Shown here: positions 1 to 6,279 of the stretch, one piece after another
Layout of the letters: the number at the start of each line of letters is the position of its first letter
Numbering within the stretch: the first letter of the stretch is position 1
Source of the DNA: Streptomyces chartreusis NRRL 3882
Lineage (GTDB): Bacteria > Actinomycetota > Actinomycetes > Streptomycetales > Streptomycetaceae
Assembly: GCF_900236475.1 (NCBI RefSeq)
Contig: NZ_LT963352.1
Coordinates: 8,155,001 to 8,219,000 of the forward strand
Reading direction: 5' to 3'
Length of the DNA: 64,000 nt
The notes under the pieces: generated by a model
Database searches by the model: none
What the model saw: only the letters and a program-made list of their open reading frames with translations
What the model was told of the DNA's origin: nothing
Program-made: the position numbers and the translations under genes

Positions 1-563
1 TGCAGGTCGAGATCGTTGCCGACGGACGACGAGAGCGTCGCCAGCATCGCGATGACGAGGGCGACCGGCAGCGGCCACCGCACACGCCGCCACACCGGCG
101 TCGTCAGCCGCCAGATGAACAGCGCCGCCAGGAACCACGTCAGATACAGCGGATCGAGCAGGCTGACGGGCCGGTCGGGCTCCTGGTCCGTCCAGCGCGT
201 GAACAGCGTGTACGCCGTCTCGAAGACGACATACGGCACTGCGAGCCCGGTGACCAGACGCCTGATCCGCCCCGGGCTCGCGTCGAAGGAGCGCGAGAAG
301 TAGCCGGAGATGACGATGAACGCCGGCATGTGGAAGGCGTAGACGACCATGTAGAGCGCGCTGACCGCCCGGCTGCCGTCCCGCAACGGCTCCCAGGCGT
401 GCCCGATCGCCACCAGCACGATCGCCAGGTACTTGGCGTTGTCGTAGAACGCGTCGCGCTGCCCGGCCTGCTTCGGCGGGGCAGCGGCCTCGTGTGACGT
501 GCTCGCCCCGGTCCCGCCGCCCGGGCTCGCCGCGGCCCGCATGCGCAGGGTGTCCTCGCTCAT
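1..563 (-). CDS. Acyltransferase-3 family membrane protein, 3' end outside window
   Basis: This leftward frame starts at ATG 563 behind a GGGAGG ribosome site and stays open to the window edge, so about 187 N-terminal residues are visible. After a hydrophilic lead of about 35 residues comes a membrane segment with the family pattern YDNAKYLAIVLVAIGHAW. A second hydrophobic stretch carries FHMPAFIVISGYFSRS, and two more follow. The arginine-rich RRLVTGLAVPYVVFE step is typical of integral-membrane O-acyltransferases of the acyltransferase-3 / OpgC type, which move acyl groups onto sugars or cell-wall polymers. The substrate cannot be read from the sequence. The 3' half is missing because the window ends, not because of a stop. 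Confidence 0.8.
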   Translation of the reverse strand, partial: MSEDTLRMRAAASPGGGTGASTSHEAAAPPKQAGQRDAFYDNAKYLAIVLVAIGHAWEPLRDGSRAVSALYMVVYAFHMPAFIVISGYFSRSFDASPGRIRRLVTGLAVPYVVFETAYTLFTRWTDQEPDRPVSLLDPLYLTWFLAALFIWRLTTPVWRRVRWPLPVALVIAMLATLSSSVGNDLDL

Positions 564-750
564 CACGCCTCCCGCGCACGGTGCGGTGAAACGGGACGGG
601 CGCATACGCGTCTGGCCGGGGGGACGGCTGCGGGGTGCCGGTGCGACATCCCCGCCGCCTCACCACAACGGCGTGGCGTAAACCGCTTTCTGGTGTGGAT
701 GTAGCGCGGATCACACCCAGGGGGCGATGTCGCCGTGCCGGACGGTGACG

Positions 751-787
751 GTGCCGGCGCGCCCGCCGGTCGGGAGCGCACCGGCAC
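751..787 (-). terminator. Stem-loop just after the mannanase gene
   Basis: GTGCCGG at 751-757 pairs with CCGGCAC at 781-787. Three inner pairs (CGC/GCG) extend the stem past a single bulged base. It begins 17 bases downstream of the mannanase stop and has no U-run, as is common in Streptomyces. Confidence 0.4.
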
Positions 788-804
788 TGTCGCACACCAC
801 CCGG

Positions 805-2439
805 TCAGCTCACCGAGCAGGCCGCGCCGTTCAGCGTGAACGCCGTCGGGCTGGGGTTCGTCGTCGCCCGGGAGGCGGTGAAGCCCAGGGTGACCGATCC
901 CGCGGCCGGGATCGTCGCGGTGTACGAGGCGGCCGCCACGCTGACCTCGGAGCCGCTCTGCGTCGCCGTGCCGCCCCAGAGGTTGGTGATGCGCTGGCTG
1001 TCCGGGAAGGTCCAGCGCAGCGTCCAGCCGTTGATCGCCGACGTGCCGGTGTTGCGCAGGGTGATCTCGCCCTGGAAGCCGCCGGGCCAGCTGCTCGTCA
1101 CCCGGTAGCCGACGCCGCAGGACGACGCCGAGCCGCCGGAGGACGTCGTGAACGTCACCGTGGCCGAGCGGGGCGAACGGTTGCCGGCGGCGTCACGGGC
1201 GTAGACGGCGAAGGTGTAGGAGGTGGCGGGGGACAGGCCGGTGAGGGTGGCGGTCGTGGTGGTCGTGCTGGTGGCGACCGTCTCGCTGCCGCCGCCGACC
1301 CGGACGACGTCGTAGCCGGTGACGCCGGTCGCGTCGGTCGCGGCGGACCACTTCAGGGTGGCGGACGAGGAGGTCACCCCCGAGACGGCCGGGGTGCCGG
1401 GGGCCGTCGGGGGAGTGGTGTCACCTCCGCCGGAGGAGTAGATCGCGGCCTCCTTGGCGGTGGCGGCGATGCCGTTCGCGCCGTTGAAGAGCCGCTGCCC
1501 CCAGCTGGTGAGCTGGTTGGGGTCGAAGTTCGTGACCATGTCCAGGTACTCGACGCCGCCGCCGTTGCCGCTCCAGGACCAGCCGAGGTAGCCCAGGCGG
1601 AGCTGCTGGGCGACGGCCAGGATGGTGTCCTCGTCGGGGTTGCCGTCCGAGTGGTCGTGGCCGAACTCGCCGACGACGATGGGGAGTTTCGCCGTGACGA
1701 AGCGGTTCAGATAGTCGGTGATCTCGGCGGCCGTGTCGAAGACGCCGTACATGTGGATCGAGAAGATCGTGTTGGCGTCCGGGTCCGCGGCGAAGACCGA
1801 GGCGGCGTTGTCCCGCATGGTGAACGCCCAGTCCTGGCCCCAGTTGGGCGCGTCGACCATGATCGTGTGGTCGAACCCCGCGGTGCGCAGCTTCTGGATC
1901 GCCGCCTTCGTATCGGCCGTCCAGCTCGTGTAGTTGGTGTTGCCGTACGGCTCGTTGCCGATGTTGACGATGACGTAGTCCTCCTGACCGGTCAGCGCGC
2001 TCTGCACGCTGATCCAGTAGTCGGCGGCGCGGGAGAGCGTGACGGCTCCGCTCTGTTCGCCGTACCCGGTGGTGTCGTGCACCTCCAGCACGCAGATCAG
2101 CCGGTTCTGCTTGCACTGTGAGACCACGTTCGCCACGTCGGCGGTGTCGTTGCGGGTCCAGCGGTCACCGCTGGAGAGGACCACGCGGACGGTGTTGGCG
2201 CCCTTGGCCTTGATGTGGGCGAGGGAGCTGATCCGGTCCGGGTACCAGGTGTGCGCGTGGTTGACGCCGCGCATCACGAAGTCGTTCCCGGACGCCTCCA
2301 GCAGCCGGCCGTTGTCGATGCGGAAGCCGGTGGGGGCGGCGTGTGCCGGTGCGCCGAGCGAGAGGAAGGAGAGCAGGAGGCCGAGGAGGGCGGCGGCCAC
2401 GGTGGCCACGCGTGGGGTGGGGGCGGTGCGGGGTCTCAT
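805..2439 (-). CDS. manA: Secreted GH5 endo-beta-1,4-mannanase with Fn3 and CBM2 domains
   Basis: This 544-residue exported enzyme should cut mannan or glucomannan outside the cell. Residues 1-35 are a signal peptide ending near AHA. The catalytic domain (about 36-335) has GVNHAHTWYP, as in Streptomyces mannanases. The expected acid/base is Glu163 in GNEP and the nucleophile is Glu258 in VVGEFGHD, which places it in GH5 (subfamily 8-like). A short Gly/Pro linker leads to a fibronectin type III domain (about 342-430), then a C-terminal CBM2 with SSWPGGFQGE for crystalline polysaccharide binding. The gene lies 118 bases downstream of the esterase gene on the same strand and has no clear promoter of its own, so it is probably read from the CebR-controlled promoter near 3700. 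Cellulase activity is a possible alternative. Confidence 0.88.
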   Translation of the reverse strand: MRPRTAPTPRVATVAAALLGLLLSFLSLGAPAHAAPTGFRIDNGRLLEASGNDFVMRGVNHAHTWYPDRISSLAHIKAKGANTVRVVLSSGDRWTRNDTADVANVVSQCKQNRLICVLEVHDTTGYGEQSGAVTLSRAADYWISVQSALTGQEDYVIVNIGNEPYGNTNYTSWTADTKAAIQKLRTAGFDHTIMVDAPNWGQDWAFTMRDNAASVFAADPDANTIFSIHMYGVFDTAAEITDYLNRFVTAKLPIVVGEFGHDHSDGNPDEDTILAVAQQLRLGYLGWSWSGNGGGVEYLDMVTNFDPNQLTSWGQRLFNGANGIAATAKEAAIYSSGGGDTTPPTAPGTPAVSGVTSSSATLKWSAATDATGVTGYDVVRVGGGSETVATSTTTTTATLTGLSPATSYTFAVYARDAAGNRSPRSATVTFTTSSGGSASSCGVGYRVTSSWPGGFQGEITLRNTGTSAINGWTLRWTFPDSQRITNLWGGTATQSGSEVSVAAASYTATIPAAGSVTLGFTASRATTNPSPTAFTLNGAACSVS

Positions 2440-2557
2440 GGCGGCTCCAGAGGTGGGGGTCGGATGGGGTGGGGCCTGGTCCGGGTCGTCTCCGTTCCTT
2501 GGGAGGGAGCGGTGAGTTCGTCGTCGGGGTCGGGTCGGTCGGGGTCCGCGCCGCGTG

Positions 2558-3655
2558 TCAGGCGCCGGGACTCTTCGCCGTGCACGTGACGGTCGCCGCC
2601 GGGGCGCCGGCCGTTGCCGGGGCGGTGGCGACGAAACCGAACGTGGCGCTCGCGCCGGGCGCCAACGCCCCGTTCCACGCGGCGTTCGTGACCGTGGCCG
2701 TACCGTCCGCGGCCGTGGTGAGGGTGCCGTTCCAGAGCTGGCCGATGCGCGCGCCGCCCGCCGGTACGACCGTCGCGGTCCAGCCCGAGGCGGCGGAGGC
2801 GGACGTGTTCGTCACCGTCACCTCGCCCTGGTAGCCGCCCTGCCACGTGGAGACGGCTCGGAAACGCGCCGTGCAGGCCGCGGGCTCGCCCGGGCCACCG
2901 GGGTCCTGCGGGACGCCAGCGTCGAGGACGGCCGCCAGCGCCGGGAACCAGCGGGCTGCGATCTTGGCGTCACCGGAGGCGTTGGGGTGCACCCCGTCGT
3001 AGGTGTCCGCGGGCGTGCTGAAGCCCGTCCACTGGTCGACCACGGTGATGGGGGAGCGTTGCGTGCTGGTCGCCCGGGCCCAGTCGGGGATCCGCGCGTT
3101 GAAGTCGACGACGCGTTGCGCACAGGCCGCGCAACTGGCCGGGTTCATGGGGATGAGCTGCGCGACGAGGATCCGCATGTCCGGATTCGAGGCCCTCATC
3201 TGCGTCACGAGCTTGGTGTAGGCGGCGAGGATGCGGTCGGGGGCGATGCTGCTCCACACGTCGTTCGTGCCGAAGTGCATGACAACGATGTCCGGGCGCG
3301 TGGCCGCCAGCCTGCCCGGCAGCAGGTTCTGGTCGGCCGCGTTGGTGGCCAACTCACCGCCGTGGCCTTCGTTGTCGCCGTCGTGCGCCTGTCCGCAGCC
3401 CTGCGGCGGGAGGGTGCCGACGAAGTCGATGTCCGTGTATCCGCTGTTCAGCAGCCGGTTCCAGAGCACCGCCCGCCAGCAGCCCGGCGAGCCGGTGATC
3501 GAGTCGCCGAGCGGCATGACCCGGACGGGGTCCGCCGCTGACGCGGCCGTGGCGCTGGGGGCGAAGGTGCTGCCCAGGGGGAGGAGCAGGGCGGCGAGGA
3601 GGCCGAGAACCGGGAGGATCCGTAAGCGTGGGGACGAGCGGCGGGTTCTGCGCAT
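2558..3655 (-). CDS. Secreted SGNH/GDSL carbohydrate esterase with CBM2
   Basis: This 365-residue exported esterase probably removes acetyl groups from plant polysaccharide (CE3-like acetyl xylan or mannan esterase). The start is ATG 3655, six bases after GAAGGGA. An upstream in-frame ATG at 3700 lies beyond the operator and -10 region and cannot be used. Residues 1-40 are a signal peptide. Block I is GDSIT with Ser52, block III is HFGTNDV, and block V is DGVHPN supplying the Asp and His. A C-terminal CBM2 starts near residue 265 (STWQGGYQGE). Codon 11 is TTA (3623-3625), so translation should depend on the bldA leucyl-tRNA. With the mannanase downstream it would make a deacetylate-and-cleave pair. 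The exact ester substrate is inferred. Confidence 0.85.
   Translation of the reverse strand: MRRTRRSSPRLRILPVLGLLAALLLPLGSTFAPSATAASAADPVRVMPLGDSITGSPGCWRAVLWNRLLNSGYTDIDFVGTLPPQGCGQAHDGDNEGHGGELATNAADQNLLPGRLAATRPDIVVMHFGTNDVWSSIAPDRILAAYTKLVTQMRASNPDMRILVAQLIPMNPASCAACAQRVVDFNARIPDWARATSTQRSPITVVDQWTGFSTPADTYDGVHPNASGDAKIAARWFPALAAVLDAGVPQDPGGPGEPAACTARFRAVSTWQGGYQGEVTVTNTSASAASGWTATVVPAGGARIGQLWNGTLTTAADGTATVTNAAWNGALAPGASATFGFVATAPATAGAPAATVTCTAKSPGA
3623..3625 (-). other. TTA leucine codon in the esterase signal peptide
   Basis: The plus strand reads taa in frame with the leftward gene, giving TTA as codon 11. In Streptomyces this codon is read only by the bldA tRNA, and its placement near the start is typical of bldA-controlled genes. 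Confidence 0.85.
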
Positions 3656-3678
3656 GGTGATCCCTTCCCTGGATGAGG

Positions 3679-3692
3679 TGGGAGCGCTCCCA
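3679..3692 (-). promoter_or_regulatory. CebR operator (perfect 14-bp palindrome)
   Basis: TGGGAGCGCTCCCA is the exact consensus box bound by CebR, the cello-oligosaccharide-responsive LacI-family repressor of Streptomyces. It sits 23 bases upstream of the esterase start and just downstream of the predicted -10, where bound repressor would block transcription. Confidence 0.85.
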
Positions 3693-3695
3693 TGC

Positions 3696-3725
3696 ATCAA
3701 GCCATTGTTGTCATTGGCGCGTCAA
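3696..3725 (-). promoter_or_regulatory. Predicted promoter of the esterase-mannanase unit
   Basis: On the minus strand a -35 TTGACG (3725-3720) is separated by 18 bases from CTTGAT (3701-3696), a partial -10. The start point would fall in or beside the CebR box. The -35 is strong and the -10 weak. Confidence 0.4.
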
Positions 3726-3953
3726 GAGGGGCGGGGCATCTCGTGTTCGTGCCGGTGTCGCCGATCCTGAACGGGTGACCAGCCGCGGGGAGTTGCACGA
3801 GGTGCTGGGGGAGCGGCTGCCCACGGCGGGTACCGACCGCTGGTCCGCCGTACCGCTGACCGCCGCAGTGCCCGCCGTGCGGGGTCTGCCGGGCGGCGGC
3901 TGCGGCCGGCTCGGGCCTGGTGGCTGCGGCCGGCCGGCGCGTAGGGTGCCGAG

Positions 3954-4886
3954 ATGATCGCGATGCCTGAGGAGTTCGCACAGAGCACCGTCGACCGCGA
4001 GGGGGAGGCCGGGGCGGCATGGCTCGCCGAGCTGCCCGGGATCGTGGAGGAGTTGCTGGGGCGCTGGGGGTGCATGCCGGACGGCGGGGTCATGCACGGG
4101 GGTGTCGGCGTCATCGTTCCGGTACGGCGGCGGGCTGAGGAGCGCGCTGTGCTGAAGGTGTCGTTTCCGCATCCTGGCAACGTCCATGAGCCGGATGCGT
4201 TCGTTGCGTGGGGCGGGTGCGGCGCCGTCCTGCTGTATGAGCGTGACGACGAGCGGTTCGCGATGCTGCTGGAGCGGGTTCAGCCGTCGACCCTGGCGGA
4301 GGTCGAGGACGGTGACGAGGTGGTGACGGTCGCCGGTCGGCTCAATCGCCGCCTGGCCGTCCCCGCGCCGCCCGGCCTGCCCCGGCTGCGTGAGCAGGCC
4401 GATGCCTGGGAGGAGCAGCTGTGCAAGGACGCCGAGGAGCTGCCGCATGCGTTGCCGCGTCAGGTGCTGGATGCTGCCGTCGGGACCGTTCGGGAACTGG
4501 GCCGGGCCCAGCCGGACACCCTCATCCACGGCGACCTCCATGCCCGGAACATCCTGCGTGCCGGCCGGGAGCCGTGGCTGGCTGTCGACCCCAAGGGGTA
4601 CGTGGGAGATCCCGCCTACGACGGCGGCACACTGCTGAAGTCCCGGGCGCTGACACTCCTTGAAGCGGATGACCTGCGCAAGGCCGTCCACCGAGTCTTG
4701 GACGTCTTCGCAGAGGCCGCGGAACTCGACCGCGAACGCGTCCGGCGGTGGGCCCAGTTCCACGCCGTCCAGGCCGCGTTCTGGGGTCGCCGTCACGGTT
4801 TTCGTATCGCCCGCAATGGACCACGGCTGGACTGGCTCACCGAGTTCACCGACCGCCTGGCGGAGTTGCTCACCGAACGCTCGTAG
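3954..4886 (+). CDS. APH(6)/hydroxyurea phosphotransferase family kinase
   Basis: This 310-residue cytoplasmic kinase belongs to the family of streptomycin 6-phosphotransferases, which use ATP to phosphorylate an aminoglycoside hydroxyl. The catalytic loop is HGDLHARN (His192, Asp194), followed by VDPKGYVGDPAYD carrying the metal-binding aspartate. The N-terminal lobe has VLKVSFPH, with the ATP-contacting lysine, and LLYERDDERFAMLLERV as hinge. The length matches the family (about 300). Two ATGs, 3954 and 3963, are possible; neither has a strong ribosome site. No antibiotic cluster surrounds it, so it may be an orphan resistance gene or act on another small molecule. Confidence 0.82.
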   Translation: MIAMPEEFAQSTVDREGEAGAAWLAELPGIVEELLGRWGCMPDGGVMHGGVGVIVPVRRRAEERAVLKVSFPHPGNVHEPDAFVAWGGCGAVLLYERDDERFAMLLERVQPSTLAEVEDGDEVVTVAGRLNRRLAVPAPPGLPRLREQADAWEEQLCKDAEELPHALPRQVLDAAVGTVRELGRAQPDTLIHGDLHARNILRAGREPWLAVDPKGYVGDPAYDGGTLLKSRALTLLEADDLRKAVHRVLDVFAEAAELDRERVRRWAQFHAVQAAFWGRRHGFRIARNGPRLDWLTEFTDRLAELLTERS

Positions 4887-4924
4887 AGCGTGATGGTGTC
4901 GGCCGGGTCCGGTGGGTGGACGAG

Positions 4925-4981
4925 TGCGGCCACCATTGATCATCGTGAGCCGTGTGGACTGACGACGAGATGGTGGCCGCA
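4925..4981. repeat. 12-bp perfect inverted repeat around the transposase remnant start
   Basis: TGCGGCCACCAT at 4925-4936 is matched exactly by ATGGTGGCCGCA at 4970-4981, with 33 bases between. The right arm contains the first ATG of the remnant. It could be part of an old insertion-sequence end or a hairpin over the start. Confidence 0.6.
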
Positions 4982-5077
4982 GGTCACAGCGTAGGTCCCG
5001 CCCGGTGGCGGGAGGCGTTCGCGGCGGCCATGGGCCGCATCGCGGGCCGCTTCGCGCGCTGGACCGGCAGGATGTGA
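4970..5077 (+). pseudogene. N-terminal scrap of an IS701-like transposase
   Basis: The short frame encodes WREAFAAAMGRIAGRFARW about 14 residues from its ATG. This strongly resembles the N-terminus of Streptomyces IS701-family transposases (a W..AF..LM.RIA.RF.R pattern followed by EPRRRA). The similarity ends at RFARW; a TGA follows at 5075-5077, sharing its A with the ATG of the next gene. The rest of the transposase (over 350 residues) is absent. I read it as the leftover of a deletion that fused an insertion sequence to the neighbouring gene. The family assignment is from memory of the motif, without an alignment. Confidence 0.6.
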
Positions 5078-5550
5078 TGTTCGCCCTGGGGGCCGGTCTG
5101 CCGGGGCACGGGCTTCTCCCCGCCACCGATCGCGAGATCGTCATCGCCCGAGTGACCGCGCGCACCGGCTGCGCCTACGAATGGGGCGTCCATGCCGCGA
5201 TCCTCGCCCGGCAGGCCGGACTCAGCCGGGAACAACTCCAGGCCACCACCGACATCGACACCGCGGCCAGCGCCGCGTGGCCGCCCCGCCGTGCGGCACT
5301 GCTCGACGCGGTCGACGAACTGCACGACACGGCGCAACTCTCGCAGCCCGCCTGGGATGCCTTGCGCGCCCACTACGAAGACGCCCAGCTCCTGGAGTTC
5401 CTCGTGCTGGCCGGCTGGTATCGAACCATCAGCTACCTGGCCAACGGACTCCTCCTGGAGGAGGAAACCCGGGGCGTCCCGTTCCCGGTCTTGGCCAGGC
5501 GCTTTTCCTCGGATCACCCTCACGGGTGTGGGATAGTTTGCCCGCCATGA
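5077..5550 (+). CDS. Carboxymuconolactone decarboxylase family protein, 5' truncated
   Basis: This 157-residue protein has the CMD/AhpD-like core: LLPATDREIVIARV, then ARTGCAYEWGVHAAIL with the active-site region, and a C-terminal helix FLVLAGWYRTISYLANGL. Family members usually begin 25-40 residues earlier with a helix about a first encounter (LFRTLA-type). Here that part is replaced by the transposase scrap, and the frame begins at ATG 5077 behind GGCAGGA. A longer in-frame start at 5005 would translate transposase DNA in the wrong frame and is rejected. The last four bases overlap the next gene (ATGA), so the pair is probably co-translated. Whether the shortened protein still folds is uncertain. 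Confidence 0.7.
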   Translation: MFALGAGLPGHGLLPATDREIVIARVTARTGCAYEWGVHAAILARQAGLSREQLQATTDIDTAASAAWPPRRAALLDAVDELHDTAQLSQPAWDALRAHYEDAQLLEFLVLAGWYRTISYLANGLLLEEETRGVPFPVLARRFSSDHPHGCGIVCPP

Positions 5551-6095
5551 CTGAACTCGGACCCGTCGTCTGGCCACCTGCCCCGATACGGACCGAACGG
5601 CTCGTGCTCCGTGAGTCGGAGGCCCGGGACCGTGCGGCGTTCATCGAGCTGTTCGCCTCGTCGGAGGTGGGGGCCTACCTCGGTGGCCCTCGACCGCGTG
5701 ATGAACTCGAGCGCGCGGTGCCCGAGGTGCCCGGGCGGCGCCCTGGCCTGTTCGTGGCCGATCTCGACGGAGCGATGGTCGGCACGGTCACGCTGGAGAG
5801 GCGCGGCGCGGAACGCCCGGGTCACATCCGTCCGGACGCCGGAGAGGCCGAACTCGGCTACATGTTCCTGCCGGAGGCGTGGGGACGCGGGTACGCCGCC
5901 GAGGCGTGCGCGGCGGCACTCGACTGGTTCGCCGACGCGCTTCCCGGCGAGCCGGTGGTGCTCTGCACCCAGACCGCCAACGACCGCTCGATGCGCCTCG
6001 CGGCGAAGCTCGGGTTCGCCGAGGTGGAACGGTTCGAGGAGTTCGGCGCCGAGCAGTGGTTCGGCGTCCGGTCCTCGGTCCCGACGTCCGGCTGA
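5547..6095 (+). CDS. GNAT family N-acetyltransferase
   Basis: This 182-residue protein has the RimJ/RimL-type GNAT layout. It starts with IRTERLVLRESEARDRAAFIEL. The acetyl-CoA loop is in AELGYMFLPEAWGRGYAAEA (R/Q-x-x-G-x-G/A near residues 110-120), and the C-terminal NDRSMRLAAKLGF is the segment typical of acetyltransferases that act on N-termini or small amines. It overlaps the CMD gene by four bases. The substrate is unknown. Length and residues look intact. Confidence 0.85.
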   Translation: MTELGPVVWPPAPIRTERLVLRESEARDRAAFIELFASSEVGAYLGGPRPRDELERAVPEVPGRRPGLFVADLDGAMVGTVTLERRGAERPGHIRPDAGEAELGYMFLPEAWGRGYAAEACAAALDWFADALPGEPVVLCTQTANDRSMRLAAKLGFAEVERFEEFGAEQWFGVRSSVPTSG

Positions 6096-6213
6096 GTTTG
6101 GCCCACCCCCCGGCCGGACCCGGCCGGCCGACTCGGACCCCGGACTTTTGCCGTGCCATGAGGCATTCATGACCGGATGCCCAGAGAGCCGAGGTCATGA
6201 TGGTCGGCGTCAG

Positions 6214-6232
6214 TAAGGCATGCCTTGGCTAA
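6214..6232 (+). promoter_or_regulatory. Iron box (DmdR1/IdeR-type) ahead of efeUO
   Basis: The 19 bases beginning TAAGGCATG match the actinobacterial iron-box consensus TWAGGTWAGSCTWACCTWA at about 15 positions. It lies 48 bases before ATG 6280 and overlaps an upstream ATG (6220), which argues against that start. Iron-loaded DmdR would repress the operon. Confidence 0.7.
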
Positions 6233-6279
6233 CTCGATCGTGGGGTGGCCGGGGCGGAGGGCCGGGAGGGCCGCAGCAC

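Noticed and set aside
3656..3700. ATG 3700 as the start of the esterase
   Set aside because: It lies upstream of the CebR box and inside the -10 region; ATG 3655 has a ribosome site and begins a signal peptide.
3711..5165. A leftward frame of 484 codons opposite the APH gene
   Set aside because: It has no protein family pattern, and the rightward frame has clear kinase motifs.
6220..6279. ATG 6220 as the start of the EfeU fusion
   Set aside because: It falls within the iron box; ATG 6280 has a GGGAGGG and begins the REGLE segment.
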